Shown piece by piece: positions 1 to 9,081 of a stretch of 64,000 nt of DNA; position 1 is the stretch's first letter; each line of letters begins with the position of its first letter. A program made the translations under genes and the position numbers. The notes below the pieces were generated by a model. It saw only the letters and a list, made by a program, of their open reading frames with translations, had not been told where the DNA came from and ran no database searches. Source of the DNA: Micromonospora coriariae (GTDB taxonomy: Bacteria > Actinomycetota > Actinomycetes > Mycobacteriales > Micromonosporaceae); the NCBI RefSeq assembly GCF_900091455.1, contig NZ_LT607412.1, positions 1,488,001 through 1,552,000 of the forward strand, in the 5' to 3' direction.

Positions 1-969
1 CGTTGGCGGCGGATCCTCCTGATCAGCCTGCTGGTGGTCCTGCTGGTGGGTGGTGGAGCGGTGATCGCCGGTGGACTCTACCTGCGCTCCGTGGAGGGGG
101 GCATCGAGCGCGTGGACGCGTTCGACGGCGTCCCGGAGGAGGGTCGCCCGCAGGCGGCGGTCGAGGGCGCGATGAACATCATGATCCTGGGCAGCGACTC
201 GCGTGACCCGGAGAAGACCTCCGGCTCGCGGACCGACACGATCATCCTCGCCCACCTGCCGAAGGACCGGTCCAGCGCTCAGCTGATCTCGATTCCCCGG
301 GACACCTGGGTGTCGGTGCCCCGATCCGCGGACGGCAACAACGGCGGTCGGGACGCCAAGATCAATGCCGCGTACGCCTGGGGCGGGATTCCGCTGATGG
401 TGCAGACCGTGGAGAAGTTCACCGACGTACGGGTGGACCACGTAGCGGTGATCGACTTCGCCGGGTTCAAGGAGATCATCGACGCGCTGGGCGGCATCGA
501 CATCAACTCGGAGAAGGAGTTCACCTCGATCCACGAGCCGTTCCGCAAGTTCAGCAAGGGAATGCAGCGGATGGACGGCGAGGCGGCGCTGGACTACTCG
601 CGTCAGCGCAAGCAGTTCGCGGACGGTGACTTCGCCCGGATCCGGCACCAGCAGCAGGTGATCAAGGCGATCATCGACAAGGCCTCCTCCGGTGGCCTCC
701 TGACCAACCCCGGCAAGCTGAACTCGTTCCTCAAGGCCACCTCGAGCTCGGTCTCCGTGGACAAGGAGCTGTCCCTGCTGGAGACGGCCAACCAGATGCG
801 CGGTGTCCGGGGCAGCAACCTGACCTTCGTCACCAGCCCCACCAAGGGCACCGGCCGGATCGGTTCGGAGAGCGTCGTCCTGGCCGACACGAACCGGGTC
901 AAGTCGTTCTACGACGCGGTGCGCCGCGACTCGGTGCCGGACATCATCGCCGGCGCGAAGAAGCCGTAG
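1..969 (+). CDS. LCP family (LytR-CpsA-Psr) protein, 5' partial
   Basis: The frame is open from the first base, so the 5' end lies outside the window; about 322 residues are visible. A membrane segment occupies roughly residues 4-27, followed by the LCP domain with its landmark strings LGSDSR, GSRTDT and SIPRDTW, which carry the Asp and Arg residues that bind the polyprenyl pyrophosphate head group. LCP enzymes move wall polymers or capsule from the lipid carrier onto peptidoglycan outside the membrane. Its neighbour is a polyprenyl sugar transferase pointing the other way, so the substrate is plausibly the polysaccharide made by the surrounding genes. The gene ends before two long hairpins. 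Family assignment is secure; the exact polymer is inferred. Confidence 0.93.
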   Translation, partial: RWRRILLISLLVVLLVGGGAVIAGGLYLRSVEGGIERVDAFDGVPEEGRPQAAVEGAMNIMILGSDSRDPEKTSGSRTDTIILAHLPKDRSSAQLISIPRDTWVSVPRSADGNNGGRDAKINAAYAWGGIPLMVQTVEKFTDVRVDHVAVIDFAGFKEIIDALGGIDINSEKEFTSIHEPFRKFSKGMQRMDGEAALDYSRQRKQFADGDFARIRHQQQVIKAIIDKASSGGLLTNPGKLNSFLKATSSSVSVDKELSLLETANQMRGVRGSNLTFVTSPTKGTGRIGSESVVLADTNRVKSFYDAVRRDSVPDIIAGAKKP

Positions 970-978
970 GCTCCTCGC

Positions 979-1022
979 CCGCCACCGCGGCGGTCCCGCA
1001 TCGGGGACCGCCGCGGTGGCGG
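979..1022. terminator. Hairpin terminator, 19-bp stem
   Basis: A near-perfect GC-rich inverted repeat (979-997 with 1004-1022, 6-nt loop) starts 10 nt after the LCP stop codon. There is no U tail, which is usual for actinomycete terminators. Confidence 0.75.
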
Positions 1023-1029
1023 CACCACG

Positions 1030-1073
1030 AACGCGTACGGGCGGTGGCCAGAAGGCCACCGCCCGTACGCGTT
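1030..1073. terminator. Second hairpin, 20-bp perfect stem with AGAA loop
   Basis: Arms 1030-1049 and 1054-1073 are perfectly complementary around an AGAA loop. It lies 14 nt beyond the minus-strand sugar transferase stop, so the pair of hairpins separates two convergent transcripts and this one probably serves the minus strand. Confidence 0.8.
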
Positions 1074-1086
1074 GCGGGTTTCGGGG

Positions 1087-2640
1087 TCAGTACGCGCCCC
1101 GCCGGGCCAGCACCACGCTGGCCGTCTTCCACAGGATGCCGAGGTCGTACGCGAGCGACCAGTTGTCCACGTAGTGCAGGTCGAGCCGGACCGCGTCGTC
1201 CCAGGTCAGGTCGGAGCGGCCGGAGATCTGCCAGAGGCCGGTGATGCCCGGCCGCACCAGCAACCGCCGCCGCACGTCGCCGCGGTAGTCGTCGTCCTCG
1301 GTGGGCAGCGGGCGCGGGCCCACCAACGACATCTGCCCACGCAGCACGTTGATCAGCTGGGGCAGCTCGTCCAGGGACAGCGCCCGCAGGTGCCGGCCGA
1401 TGGGGGTGACCCGAGGGTCGTCCTTCATCTTGAAGAGCAGGCCGTCGCTCTCGTTGCGATGCTGCAGGGCGGCCAGCCTCTGCTCGGCGTCGGTGTACAT
1501 GGTCCGGAACTTCCAGACCTTGAACGCGCGGCCCTCGTGGCCGATCCGGGTCTGCCGGAACATCACCGGCCCCGGATCGCTGAACTTGATGGCCAGGGCG
1601 ATGGCGAGCAGCACCGGGCTCAGCAGCACAAGCCCGATCAGCGCGGTGACCCGATCCAGAACGCTCTTGGTCAGCAGCGACAGGCCGGAGATGGTCGGCT
1701 CGTCCACGTTGAGCAGCGGCAGCCCCTCGATGGGACGGACGTGGATGCGGGGCCCGGTGACGTCGGTGACCTGGGGGACAACCACCAGGTCCAGGCCGGT
1801 GCCCTCCAACTGCCAGGCCAGCTTGCGCAGCTCGTACGACTCCAGGCCGGCCGGGCCGCACACCGCGATGGTGTCCGCGCCCAACTGCTGGACCAGCGGT
1901 ACCAGGTCCCAGCCGACGTAGACCGGGACCGGCGCTGTGACTCGCTCCCCCGGCCGCGGGTGGTGCGGCAGATGGATGGCGATCGGACGCAGGCCGGCGG
2001 CCGGATTGCGGGTCACCACCTCGTGCAGGGCGAGAGCGTCCGGCAGCCGGCCGACGAGCAGCACCTTCTGCGACGCCCGCTGGCCGACGCGCCGGAGTCG
2101 ACGCAGGACCGCCCGGGCCACGAACCGAGCCAGCAGCGTGTAGACCAGCAGGCCGATGATGACGGCGGCGACCGTGGCCCGGGACAGGTCCTTCTTGAAC
2201 CCGAGCGCCAGGAACGAGACCGTGGCGGCCATGACGAGGTCGGCCCGGGCCACCCGCTTGAGCTCGTCGGTGCCGTGCCCGAGCACGCGCCGGTCGTAGG
2301 CACCGGCGGCGACGAGCAGGAGCAGCCAGCCCAGCGGTACGCCGAGGTTCGCCACCAGGGCGAACGAGCTGACACCCAGTACCCGTTGGTCCCAGAAGCC
2401 GGCGTCGGCCTCGTCCAACAGGGCGACGACGGTACGGCTGGCCGCCAACGCGGCCAGGACGTCGAGCAGGATCAGCCAGGCGACGTACCGACGGCGCCAC
2501 GCGGCCCGTGGCGCGACCGGACGCCCGAAGGCCGACCGAGGCATGCCGTTCGAGGGTGGTGTGATGACCCCGAGATCGGCGTCGAATCTTGGTGCCCTCT
2601 GCGACGTGACGGCAGTAAGGATCTGAGTGTTGGCGGACAC
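1087..2640 (-). CDS. Exopolysaccharide polyprenyl glycosylphosphotransferase (initiating sugar transferase)
   Basis: 517 residues beginning at a GTG with an AAAGGAAGG ribosome site. The N-terminal half has several hydrophobic segments (about residues 50-165) followed by a Rossmann-like cytoplasmic region; the C-terminal 200 residues are the bacterial sugar transferase domain with KVWKFRTM, DELPQLINVLRG, SLVGPRP and RPGITGLWQ. This WbaP/CpsE-like enzyme puts the first sugar phosphate onto undecaprenyl phosphate at the inner face of the membrane, the committed step of capsule or EPS synthesis. It neighbours an LCP protein and a GT2 enzyme, which fits. The sugar specificity cannot be read from sequence. 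Confidence 0.92.
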   Translation of the reverse strand: MSANTQILTAVTSQRAPRFDADLGVITPPSNGMPRSAFGRPVAPRAAWRRRYVAWLILLDVLAALAASRTVVALLDEADAGFWDQRVLGVSSFALVANLGVPLGWLLLLVAAGAYDRRVLGHGTDELKRVARADLVMAATVSFLALGFKKDLSRATVAAVIIGLLVYTLLARFVARAVLRRLRRVGQRASQKVLLVGRLPDALALHEVVTRNPAAGLRPIAIHLPHHPRPGERVTAPVPVYVGWDLVPLVQQLGADTIAVCGPAGLESYELRKLAWQLEGTGLDLVVVPQVTDVTGPRIHVRPIEGLPLLNVDEPTISGLSLLTKSVLDRVTALIGLVLLSPVLLAIALAIKFSDPGPVMFRQTRIGHEGRAFKVWKFRTMYTDAEQRLAALQHRNESDGLLFKMKDDPRVTPIGRHLRALSLDELPQLINVLRGQMSLVGPRPLPTEDDDYRGDVRRRLLVRPGITGLWQISGRSDLTWDDAVRLDLHYVDNWSLAYDLGILWKTASVVLARRGAY

Positions 2641-2819
2641 GACCTTCCTTTCCGCATGGCCCCCGTCGGGAGATCGCGACGATGCACCCTATGCGCCGAC
2701 GCCGTCTCCTGCCTAGTGGCGGTTCGGTCGCACCTGCGGGGCCTGATCAGACCGTCGACTGTTGACCGTTGGCTCGAAGTTCCTGCATCCGTGGACGGCC
2801 ACCGCCCAGGGTGGCTGTC

Positions 2820-3692
2820 TCACTTTCCGACGGCCGTGACCAACCACTTGCCGAGCTCGCTGACCGCACGCACCCCGACGACGGTCAGGGCGAGACCCGG
2901 GATGCGTGGTCTGCTGTATTTCCTGATCATTTTGTGCCAGGCGGCGAGGCCGGCGAGGCGACGCCGGCTGATGCTGCCGCCGTGCCGGTGGAACACGACC
3001 ACCGGGTGGTCGAGGCGCTGCAGGTGCACGCCGTTGCTGAGGGCGCGCAGCACCAGCTCGACATCCACCTTGATCGGCATCCGCTCGTCGTACCCGCCGA
3101 GCTGCAGCAGCAGTTGCCGGTCGATGGACATGCCCGAGTGCTTGAAGGGCAGCCGCGGTCGGGTCAGCACCGACCACAGCATCCGACGTGGGGTCGGGTA
3201 GGAGGGAAGCCTGATGATTTTCGCCGACCCGCCGACGCGCTCCTCGTAGTTGGTGTAGACCCAGCGCGCGCCGGTACGGGCGAGAAAGCCGTGGATCCGG
3301 GCCAGACCGTCCGGGCTCAGCTCGTCGTCCGAATCGAGGACGGTGACGAACCTGCCGCGCGCGACGCGGAGCGCCGCGTTACGTGCCGCGCTGATTCCGG
3401 TGGGCTGCTGCCGGACGACGCGGATCCGCCGATCGTCCAGGAGGCGCGCCTCGGCCAGACCCTCGCGGACGGGTACGGCGGAACCGTCGTCCACGACGAC
3501 GATCTCGAAGTCGTCGAAGCTGCCGGCCAGCACGCTCTGGATGGATTTCGCCAGTAGCTCCGGCCGGTCACGGACGGCGATGCAGACGGAGAACGCGGGG
3601 GTCACCGGTTCCACCGCGCGCATCGACGGGAGGGTGGGCGCGTCGATGTTCGGCGTCGCCGAGAGGTTCGGTGACATGACAGCCGGCATCAT
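2820..3692 (-). CDS. Family 2 glycosyltransferase
   Basis: GT-A fold enzyme: the nucleotide-sugar core begins with FSVCIAVRDRPE, continues with the VVDDGS signature and has the metal-binding DSDDE. It likely adds a sugar to the lipid-linked EPS precursor. The start is uncertain: the frame is open to an ATG at 3848, but the extra 52 residues are proline-rich with more T-ending codons; ATG at 3692 (290 residues) and 3623 are alternatives, none with a strong Shine-Dalgarno. The N-terminal stretch holds a duplicated NIDAPT string from a 16-bp direct repeat. It is followed at about 180 bp by the sugar transferase on the same strand. Confidence 0.85.
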   Translation of the reverse strand: MMPAVMSPNLSATPNIDAPTLPSMRAVEPVTPAFSVCIAVRDRPELLAKSIQSVLAGSFDDFEIVVVDDGSAVPVREGLAEARLLDDRRIRVVRQQPTGISAARNAALRVARGRFVTVLDSDDELSPDGLARIHGFLARTGARWVYTNYEERVGGSAKIIRLPSYPTPRRMLWSVLTRPRLPFKHSGMSIDRQLLLQLGGYDERMPIKVDVELVLRALSNGVHLQRLDHPVVVFHRHGGSISRRRLAGLAAWHKMIRKYSRPRIPGLALTVVGVRAVSELGKWLVTAVGK

Positions 3693-3716
3693 CGGCTCGG
3701 TCGGCGCGTCGATGTT
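3637..3716. repeat. 16-bp direct repeat, 64 bp apart
   Basis: GGCGCGTCGATGTTCG occurs at 3637-3652 and again at 3701-3716, at the 5' end of the GT2 gene. In that frame it encodes the repeated NIDAP string. It may be a short coding duplication or a regulatory direct repeat just upstream of the true start. Confidence 0.45.
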
Positions 3717-3848
3717 CGACAGTCGTGGGCCGTATCCGGACGGGGCGGGGCTGCCGGCAGGGTCGCGCAAGGAAGAAGTCGGGTAGGGAGGGTGGCTCGT
3801 CACGGACGGAAGCCGTTTCGCAGCCCACCTCGGCCACCAGGGCGACAT

Positions 3849-4309
3849 GGCTCAACAGCCGCACCGATCGACGCAGCAGCTTGCTCCCGCACGTCCATAC
3901 CTTCCGCCACCCCCATGAAAGTCACTATCTGCAGCGACATTTGTCGGCGACGCGTTCGTAGGACCGTTCCCCTGATCGACAACAATGAAGATCCATCGCG
4001 CAACAAGTCGGAGTATAGCGATCGCCGAACCGGCACACCACCATCTGCCAGACCACCGCGCCGATGGCCACAAAGCGCTGCTCCTGCCCAGATTCCGCTG
4101 CTCAGGCCGCCGATCCGGGTGGATTGGACACTTTGCCAAGCCAGCGGGCCTCCGGGCCGCCTTCCGGTGGAATCTACTTTGGCCGAACGTTTGATCTTTT
4201 CGGCGACATGGTTGTTATGTGGGTGCTGGAACAGCGAAATGACCATTAACGCGGCACGGCGTGGAGGTGTCCGGGAGGCGTGCCATCCAGCCGCCCGCCG
4301 AGCCGCCGG
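3849..4309. other. Non-coding stretch upstream of the GT2 gene
   Basis: About 460 bp between the GT2 gene and the 3' end of the pseudo-protease gene, visibly richer in A+T than its surroundings (especially 3950-4030 and 4180-4250). Open frames exist on both strands but their composition is unlike the neighbouring genes and none has a convincing ribosome site or recognisable domain. It presumably holds the promoter of the minus-strand EPS genes; I could not identify clear -35/-10 boxes. Confidence 0.5.
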
Positions 4310-6325
4310 TCAACCGCGCCGACGACGGACGAGCACGAACGTCAGGACGACGAGGCCGACCAGCAGCGCACCGACTGACCCCGCGAGCAACGGGGTGACC
4401 TCCGCCGACCGCTTCTGCGGCGTGCCTTCCAGTCGCTGGCGTTCGGCGGCGTTCTGCCGGTACACCTCGGCGAGGAGGTTGGCCGGCACCGCGCCCGCCA
4501 CCGCCTCGAGTCGGGTGACCGCCGTCGAGGGATCCCCCGCGAAGTACGCGTCGAGCCCGCTGCGGTACAGCCGGTCGGTGTCACTGAGCTCGTTGCGGAC
4601 GCCAGCCTCGGCGAGCAGGGTCGACAGCGCGGTGGACGGCACGACCACCCGGTTCGCCCGGTCCGCTCGGGCCTGGTCCTGGTCGACCATGCCGACCACC
4701 CGGCCACCCGGATCGAGCACGACCCCCCCGTGCGAGACCCGGCCCACGTCACCATTGATCCGGTAGATGGTCGCCGGACCCCGTCGACCGGTGTCCGTGA
4801 TGGCCACCGCCTTCGCGCGCGGCAGGTAGGTGGCGGTGCGGGTGTCGACGTCGTCGGTGCTGAACCCCACCACCAACAGCGACGAGCCGGTGGCCAGTTC
4901 GCCCGGACCGAGTTCCGCCGCGGGAAGCTTGTCCCGGGACAGTTTCACCAGCGCGACGTTGCTTCCGTCGGCGGCCGATGCCGTCACCACCTGACCCGGG
5001 ATTGCCGGCCCCTCGGGGGCGTTGCTACGCGCCGTGTTCAGCTGCCCGAACAGCTGGACACCCGGTTCCGAACCGGCATCGACGCCGGTGAACCGGGTCT
5101 TGCCCAGGTTGGTTGTGACGTAGCCCTGCACCTGCGCGGCCGTCAGTTTCTTCTCCCGCACGAGCATCCGGGCGACGGCGTCCAGGGCGACCTGGCGGGC
5201 GCTCTCCTCGGTCGGCTTGACACAGGAGGCGCTGGTGAGCACGTGCCCCGTCGAGGCGACCAGGAATCCGCTGCACCGGCGGTTGAAGCTGATCGGCCTC
5301 GCCCGTAGGGGCTTGTTGGTGGCGCTGTCGCGTAGGTAGCCGGTGAAGACCGCCTCCAGGAAGACCAGCGACGGAGAGGCCACCGCCAGGGCGCGCTCCT
5401 GCGGACTGTACGGCGCGAACTGCGTCCACGGCCTGAACACGGGGTTCGAGGGCGACGCCGTCGGGAACCCGGCACTGTCCCCGATGGTGGGCGACGGGGC
5501 CTGCGAGGGGTCGTCGCCTCCCGACATCGTCCAGGCCGCGACGCCCCCGCCCGCACCGACGAGCACCAGGACGAGCGCGACCACGACGGCCCACGAACCG
5601 GTACGGCGCTTCGACGGCGGCGAGGGCTGAATCCGGCGTACCGGGGCGGCGAACGGATCGGGCGTCAACGTCGGCGCCGGCACGGGGGCCGGCTGCGGGA
5701 CCGGGGCCGGCTGCGGCACGGGAGCGGGATCCGGCTCGCGGGCGGCCCCGTCGGCCGGCTCGGCATCCTGGTCGAGGCCGGAGTCCGCGGCGACCGGAGG
5801 TGGCACGACCGGATCGCCGTACATGGCCCACGGCGCGTGTGGGACGCCGGACGTCGGCTGAGGCGCCCCGGAAACCGGCACCCCCGAGGTCGGCGCGGGC
5901 GGGCCGGAGACCGCGTCCGGCACGCCGGAGACCGGGTGCGGGACGGCAGAGACCGGCGGCGCCGACGACGGGACCGCCGAGACGGGCCGCGGCGGGACTG
6001 GCCCGGAACTCGTGGGCACCGGTTGGTATTCCTGACCGAGCGCGCGGAACAGCCGCTCCGCGCCCGGACCAGCCTCCGCCGGATAGGCCACCCACGGTTC
6101 CGCGGCGGAGAAATCGGCGTACGCGAAGGCGAGGCCGTCCGGCGCCTGGGACAAGCCGGTGGCGGTGCCCGCGAAGGCTTCCCGCCAGCCCGGAGTGTGC
6201 ACGGCGGCGGCATCCAGCACAGCGATCGTGACGAATCGGCCCTGCCCGTCGACGGCGGCCCACGCCTTTCCGGCGGGGCAGGTGCCCAGCATGTGGGTGA
6301 ACCTGTAGGGGCCGACCGACTGCAT
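4310..6325 (-). CDS. Membrane-anchored trypsin-like pseudo-protease
   Basis: 671 residues from an ATG at 6325 preceded by GAGGAG at good distance; the frame extends further upstream but that part has no ribosome site. Order of parts: a globular N-terminus (about 1-95), a long Pro/Ser/Val spacer with repeated SGVP and PAPVPQP units (about 100-240), a membrane helix (about 245-265), a chymotrypsin-fold-like region, then a C-terminal helix and RRRRG. In the fold, the position of the catalytic His motif reads VLTSASCV rather than LTNAHVV or LTAAHC, the Asp motif reads SNVALVKL, and the Ser region reads RVSHGG. His and Asp thus appear lost, so peptidase activity is doubtful and a binding role is more likely. 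Convergent or operon partners are not evident. Confidence 0.75.
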   Translation of the reverse strand: MQSVGPYRFTHMLGTCPAGKAWAAVDGQGRFVTIAVLDAAAVHTPGWREAFAGTATGLSQAPDGLAFAYADFSAAEPWVAYPAEAGPGAERLFRALGQEYQPVPTSSGPVPPRPVSAVPSSAPPVSAVPHPVSGVPDAVSGPPAPTSGVPVSGAPQPTSGVPHAPWAMYGDPVVPPPVAADSGLDQDAEPADGAAREPDPAPVPQPAPVPQPAPVPAPTLTPDPFAAPVRRIQPSPPSKRRTGSWAVVVALVLVLVGAGGGVAAWTMSGGDDPSQAPSPTIGDSAGFPTASPSNPVFRPWTQFAPYSPQERALAVASPSLVFLEAVFTGYLRDSATNKPLRARPISFNRRCSGFLVASTGHVLTSASCVKPTEESARQVALDAVARMLVREKKLTAAQVQGYVTTNLGKTRFTGVDAGSEPGVQLFGQLNTARSNAPEGPAIPGQVVTASAADGSNVALVKLSRDKLPAAELGPGELATGSSLLVVGFSTDDVDTRTATYLPRAKAVAITDTGRRGPATIYRINGDVGRVSHGGVVLDPGGRVVGMVDQDQARADRANRVVVPSTALSTLLAEAGVRNELSDTDRLYRSGLDAYFAGDPSTAVTRLEAVAGAVPANLLAEVYRQNAAERQRLEGTPQKRSAEVTPLLAGSVGALLVGLVVLTFVLVRRRRG

Positions 6326-6480
6326 GCGCACTCCTCTACTCAACCGCCGTGCGGATAGTACAGAGAGGCTGCGACCACAGCCGCCCGACGGTCGTACGGT
6401 CGACAGCCGCTGGCACTCCCTTCTGGGCGGTTCGGCGGGCCGGCGGAGCGGCTTCCCGTCCTGAGGCACCGATCAGGCGC

Positions 6481-6516
6481 TTGCTCTCTGAAAGTTTTCA
6501 TGCATAGAGTCACCGC
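6481..6516 (+). promoter_or_regulatory. Leaderless promoter with RpiR-type operator
   Basis: TTGCTC (6481-6486), an 18-nt spacer and TAGAGT (6505-6510) end 6 nt before the ATG at 6517, and there is no Shine-Dalgarno, suggesting a leaderless mRNA. Within the spacer lies the dyad TGAAAGTTTTCA (6489-6500), a good candidate operator for the adjacent MurR/RpiR regulator. Confidence 0.45.
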
Positions 6517-7368
6517 ATGAATGGCGGAGGTATCGGGGCGCCGGTGGAACGGGTGCTGGACCTGTTCGACGGGGTCCGGCTCACCCCCACCCAGCGTCGG
6601 ATCGCGCACTGCCTGGTGCAGCACGCCCCCGCGGTGGCGTACCTGTCCGCGGCCGAGGTGGCCGAACTGGCCGGGGTCAGCCAGCCGTCAGTCACCCGGT
6701 TCGCCGTCGCGCTCGGCCACGACGGCTACCCGGCGCTGCGCCGCCGGTTGCGCGACCTCACCACCACCGCGCCCGGCGGTCCGACCGACGCCGGCAACGA
6801 ACTCCAGCAGGCGGTACGCGCCGAGATGGGCAACCTCGACCGCCTCGCCGGTCAGCTCGCCGACCGGGACCGGATCGCCGAGACCGGCCGGTTGCTCGCC
6901 GCCAGTCGTCCGCTGCCGGTGCTCGGCCTGCGCGCCGCCGCGCCGCTGGCCGCGTACTTCGCCTACTTCGCCGCCAAGGTGCACCCGGACGTCCGGGTGC
7001 TCGACGACGGCGGCAGCCTGCTCGCCGACCGCCTGGAGCAGGCCGCCGAGGCCGGCGCCTCGGCGGTCCTGGCCTTCGTGCTGCCCCGCTACCCCCGGGA
7101 GACCCTGGACGCGTTGCGCGACGCGCGGGCCGCCGGATTGACCGTGGTGGCGATCACCGACTCGCCGGTCAGCCCGGCCACCGAGCACGCCGACGTGGTG
7201 CTGCCCGCCGCGGTCGGCGCCCAGCTCGTCTTCGACCTGCACACCGCCCCGATGACCCTGGCCATGGTGCTGTTGCAGGCGATCTGCGACGCCGCGCCGG
7301 CCGACACCCAGCGCCGCCTGGAGGCGTTCGAAGCCTCCGCGGCCCGCCGTCAGTTGTTCCTGGGATGA
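6517..7368 (+). CDS. MurR/RpiR family transcriptional regulator
   Basis: 283 residues. An N-terminal HTH_6 domain (about 8-85, including [20 protein letters not shown]) is followed by a SIS domain (about 115-260) that in this family binds a phosphorylated or small ligand. It is the first gene of the histidine-degradation cluster, 16 bp before hutU, and probably controls it in response to a pathway intermediate. A local RpiR-type regulator is unlike the HutC or HutP systems of other bacteria. Role in the hut pathway is inferred from position only. Confidence 0.9.
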   Translation: MNGGGIGAPVERVLDLFDGVRLTPTQRRIAHCLVQHAPAVAYLSAAEVAELAGVSQPSVTRFAVALGHDGYPALRRRLRDLTTTAPGGPTDAGNELQQAVRAEMGNLDRLAGQLADRDRIAETGRLLAASRPLPVLGLRAAAPLAAYFAYFAAKVHPDVRVLDDGGSLLADRLEQAAEAGASAVLAFVLPRYPRETLDALRDARAAGLTVVAITDSPVSPATEHADVVLPAAVGAQLVFDLHTAPMTLAMVLLQAICDAAPADTQRRLEAFEASAARRQLFLG

Positions 7369-7384
7369 CCGGAGGAGACCCGAG

Positions 7385-9034
7385 ATGACCCAGCACGTCC
7401 GTGCCGCACGGGGCAGCGAGCTCACCGCCCGCGGTTGGCCGCAGGAGGCCGCCCTGCGGATGCTCATGAACAACCTCGACCCCGAGGTGGCCGAACGCCC
7501 CGACGACCTGGTCGTCTACGGCGGCACCGGCAAGGCGGCGCGGGACTGGCCGTCGTACCACGCGTTGGTCCGCACCCTGACCGACCTGCGCGAGGACGAG
7601 ACGATGCTGGTGCAGTCCGGCCGACCGGTCGGCGTGCTGCGCACCCACGAATGGGCGCCCCGGGTGCTGCTGGCCAATTCCAACCTGGTCGGCGACTGGG
7701 CGACCTGGCCGGAGTTCCGCCGGCTGGAGCACCTCGGCCTGACGATGTACGGGCAGATGACCGCCGGTTCGTGGATCTACATCGGCACCCAGGGCATCCT
7801 CCAGGGCACCTACGAGACGTTCTCGGCGGTCGCCGCGAAGCGGTTCGGCGGCACCCTCGCCGGCACGCTGACGCTGACCGCCGGCTGCGGCGGGATGGGC
7901 GGCGCGCAGCCGCTCGCGGTCACCATGAACGGCGGCGTCTGCCTGATCGTGGACGTGGACCGGACCCGCCTCGACCGCCGCGTGCACGACCGCTACCTGG
8001 ACGAGGTGGCCGACTCGCTGGACGACGCGGTGCAGCGGGTGCTGGCCGCCAAGCGGGACCGGCGGGCGCTCTCCGTCGGTGTGGTCGGCAACGCGGCGGT
8101 GGTCTTCCCCGAGCTGCTGGTGCGGGGCGTGGAGATCGACATCGTGACCGACCAGACCAGTGCGCACGACCCGCTGTCGTACCTGCCGGTGGGGGTGGAG
8201 CTGGCCGACGCCCGGGAGTACGCGGCGGCGAAGCCGGCCGAGTTCACCGATCGGGCCCGGGCGTCCATGGCGCGGCACGTGGCGGCGATGGTCGGTTTCC
8301 TCGACGCGGGCGCCGAGGTCTTCGACTACGGCAACTCGATCCGTGGCGAGGCGCAGCTCGCCGGCTACCAGCGCGCGTTCGACTTTCCCGGCTTCGTGCC
8401 GGCGTACATCCGGCCGCTGTTCTCCGAGGGCAAGGGCCCGTTCCGGTGGGCGGCGCTCTCCGGCGACCCGAAGGACATCGCCGCCACCGACCGGGCCATC
8501 CTGGAGTTGTTCCCGGAGAACGAGTCGCTGGCCCGGTGGATCCGGCTGGCCGGCGAGCGGGTCGCCTTCCAGGGGCTGCCGGCCCGGATCTGCTGGCTCG
8601 GCTACGGCGAACGGGACAAGGCGGGCGTGCGGTTCAACGAGATGGTCGCCTCCGGAGAACTTTCCGCCCCGGTCGTCATCGGCCGGGACCACCTGGACGC
8701 CGGCAGCGTCGCCAGCCCGTACCGGGAGACCGAGGCGATGGCCGACGGCTCCGACGCGATCGCCGACTGGCCGCTGCTCAACGCGCTGGTCAACACGGCC
8801 AGCGGCGCGTCCTGGGTGTCCATCCACCACGGTGGCGGCGTGGGCATCGGCCGGTCGATCCACGCCGGGCAGGTCTGCGTGGCCGACGGCACCCCGCTGG
8901 CCGGGCAGAAGATCGAGCGGGTGCTCACCAACGACCCGGCGATGGGCGTCATCCGGCACGTCGACGCCGGCTACGACATCGCCCGCGAGGTCGCCGACCG
9001 CACCGGCGTCCGCGTCCCCATGACCGAGCAGTAA
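7385..9034 (+). CDS. hutU: Urocanate hydratase
   Basis: 549 residues, normal for the family, starting at ATG behind GGAGGAG. It adds water to urocanate to form 4-imidazolone-5-propionate using tightly bound NAD+ as electrophile. Seen motifs are the NAD-binding [11 protein letters not shown], the [10 protein letters not shown] region and the long conserved [17 protein letters not shown] near the C-terminus. Second step of histidine breakdown; sits between the RpiR regulator and the M20 amidohydrolase. The stop codon touches a hairpin repeat. Confidence 0.97.
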   Translation: MTQHVRAARGSELTARGWPQEAALRMLMNNLDPEVAERPDDLVVYGGTGKAARDWPSYHALVRTLTDLREDETMLVQSGRPVGVLRTHEWAPRVLLANSNLVGDWATWPEFRRLEHLGLTMYGQMTAGSWIYIGTQGILQGTYETFSAVAAKRFGGTLAGTLTLTAGCGGMGGAQPLAVTMNGGVCLIVDVDRTRLDRRVHDRYLDEVADSLDDAVQRVLAAKRDRRALSVGVVGNAAVVFPELLVRGVEIDIVTDQTSAHDPLSYLPVGVELADAREYAAAKPAEFTDRARASMARHVAAMVGFLDAGAEVFDYGNSIRGEAQLAGYQRAFDFPGFVPAYIRPLFSEGKGPFRWAALSGDPKDIAATDRAILELFPENESLARWIRLAGERVAFQGLPARICWLGYGERDKAGVRFNEMVASGELSAPVVIGRDHLDAGSVASPYRETEAMADGSDAIADWPLLNALVNTASGASWVSIHHGGGVGIGRSIHAGQVCVADGTPLAGQKIERVLTNDPAMGVIRHVDAGYDIAREVADRTGVRVPMTEQ

Positions 9035-9081
9035 GGAAGGGCCCCTTGTTATCGGATTCTGTTGTAGAAGGGTCCCTTCCT
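9034..9081. repeat. Micromonospora-type inverted repeat spanning a gene start
   Basis: Arms 9034-9049 (AGGAAGGGCCCCTTGT) and 9066-9081 match at 14 of 16 positions around a 16-nt loop. The left arm contains both the presumed ribosome site (AGGAAGG) and TTG start of the M20 gene, so the RNA hairpin would hide them. Confidence 0.75.

Noticed and set aside
3800..4246. Open frame of 148 codons on the minus strand upstream of the GT2 gene
   Set aside because: Codon composition is unlike the neighbours, no ribosome site, no domain, and it overlaps the GT2 5' region in another frame.
7169..8959. Long antisense frame opposite hutU (and similar frames opposite hutI, hutH, ctaD, LuxR)
   Set aside because: Such frames are expected opposite genes with GC-rich third positions; the encoded sequences are Arg/Gly/His/Gln-rich without domains.
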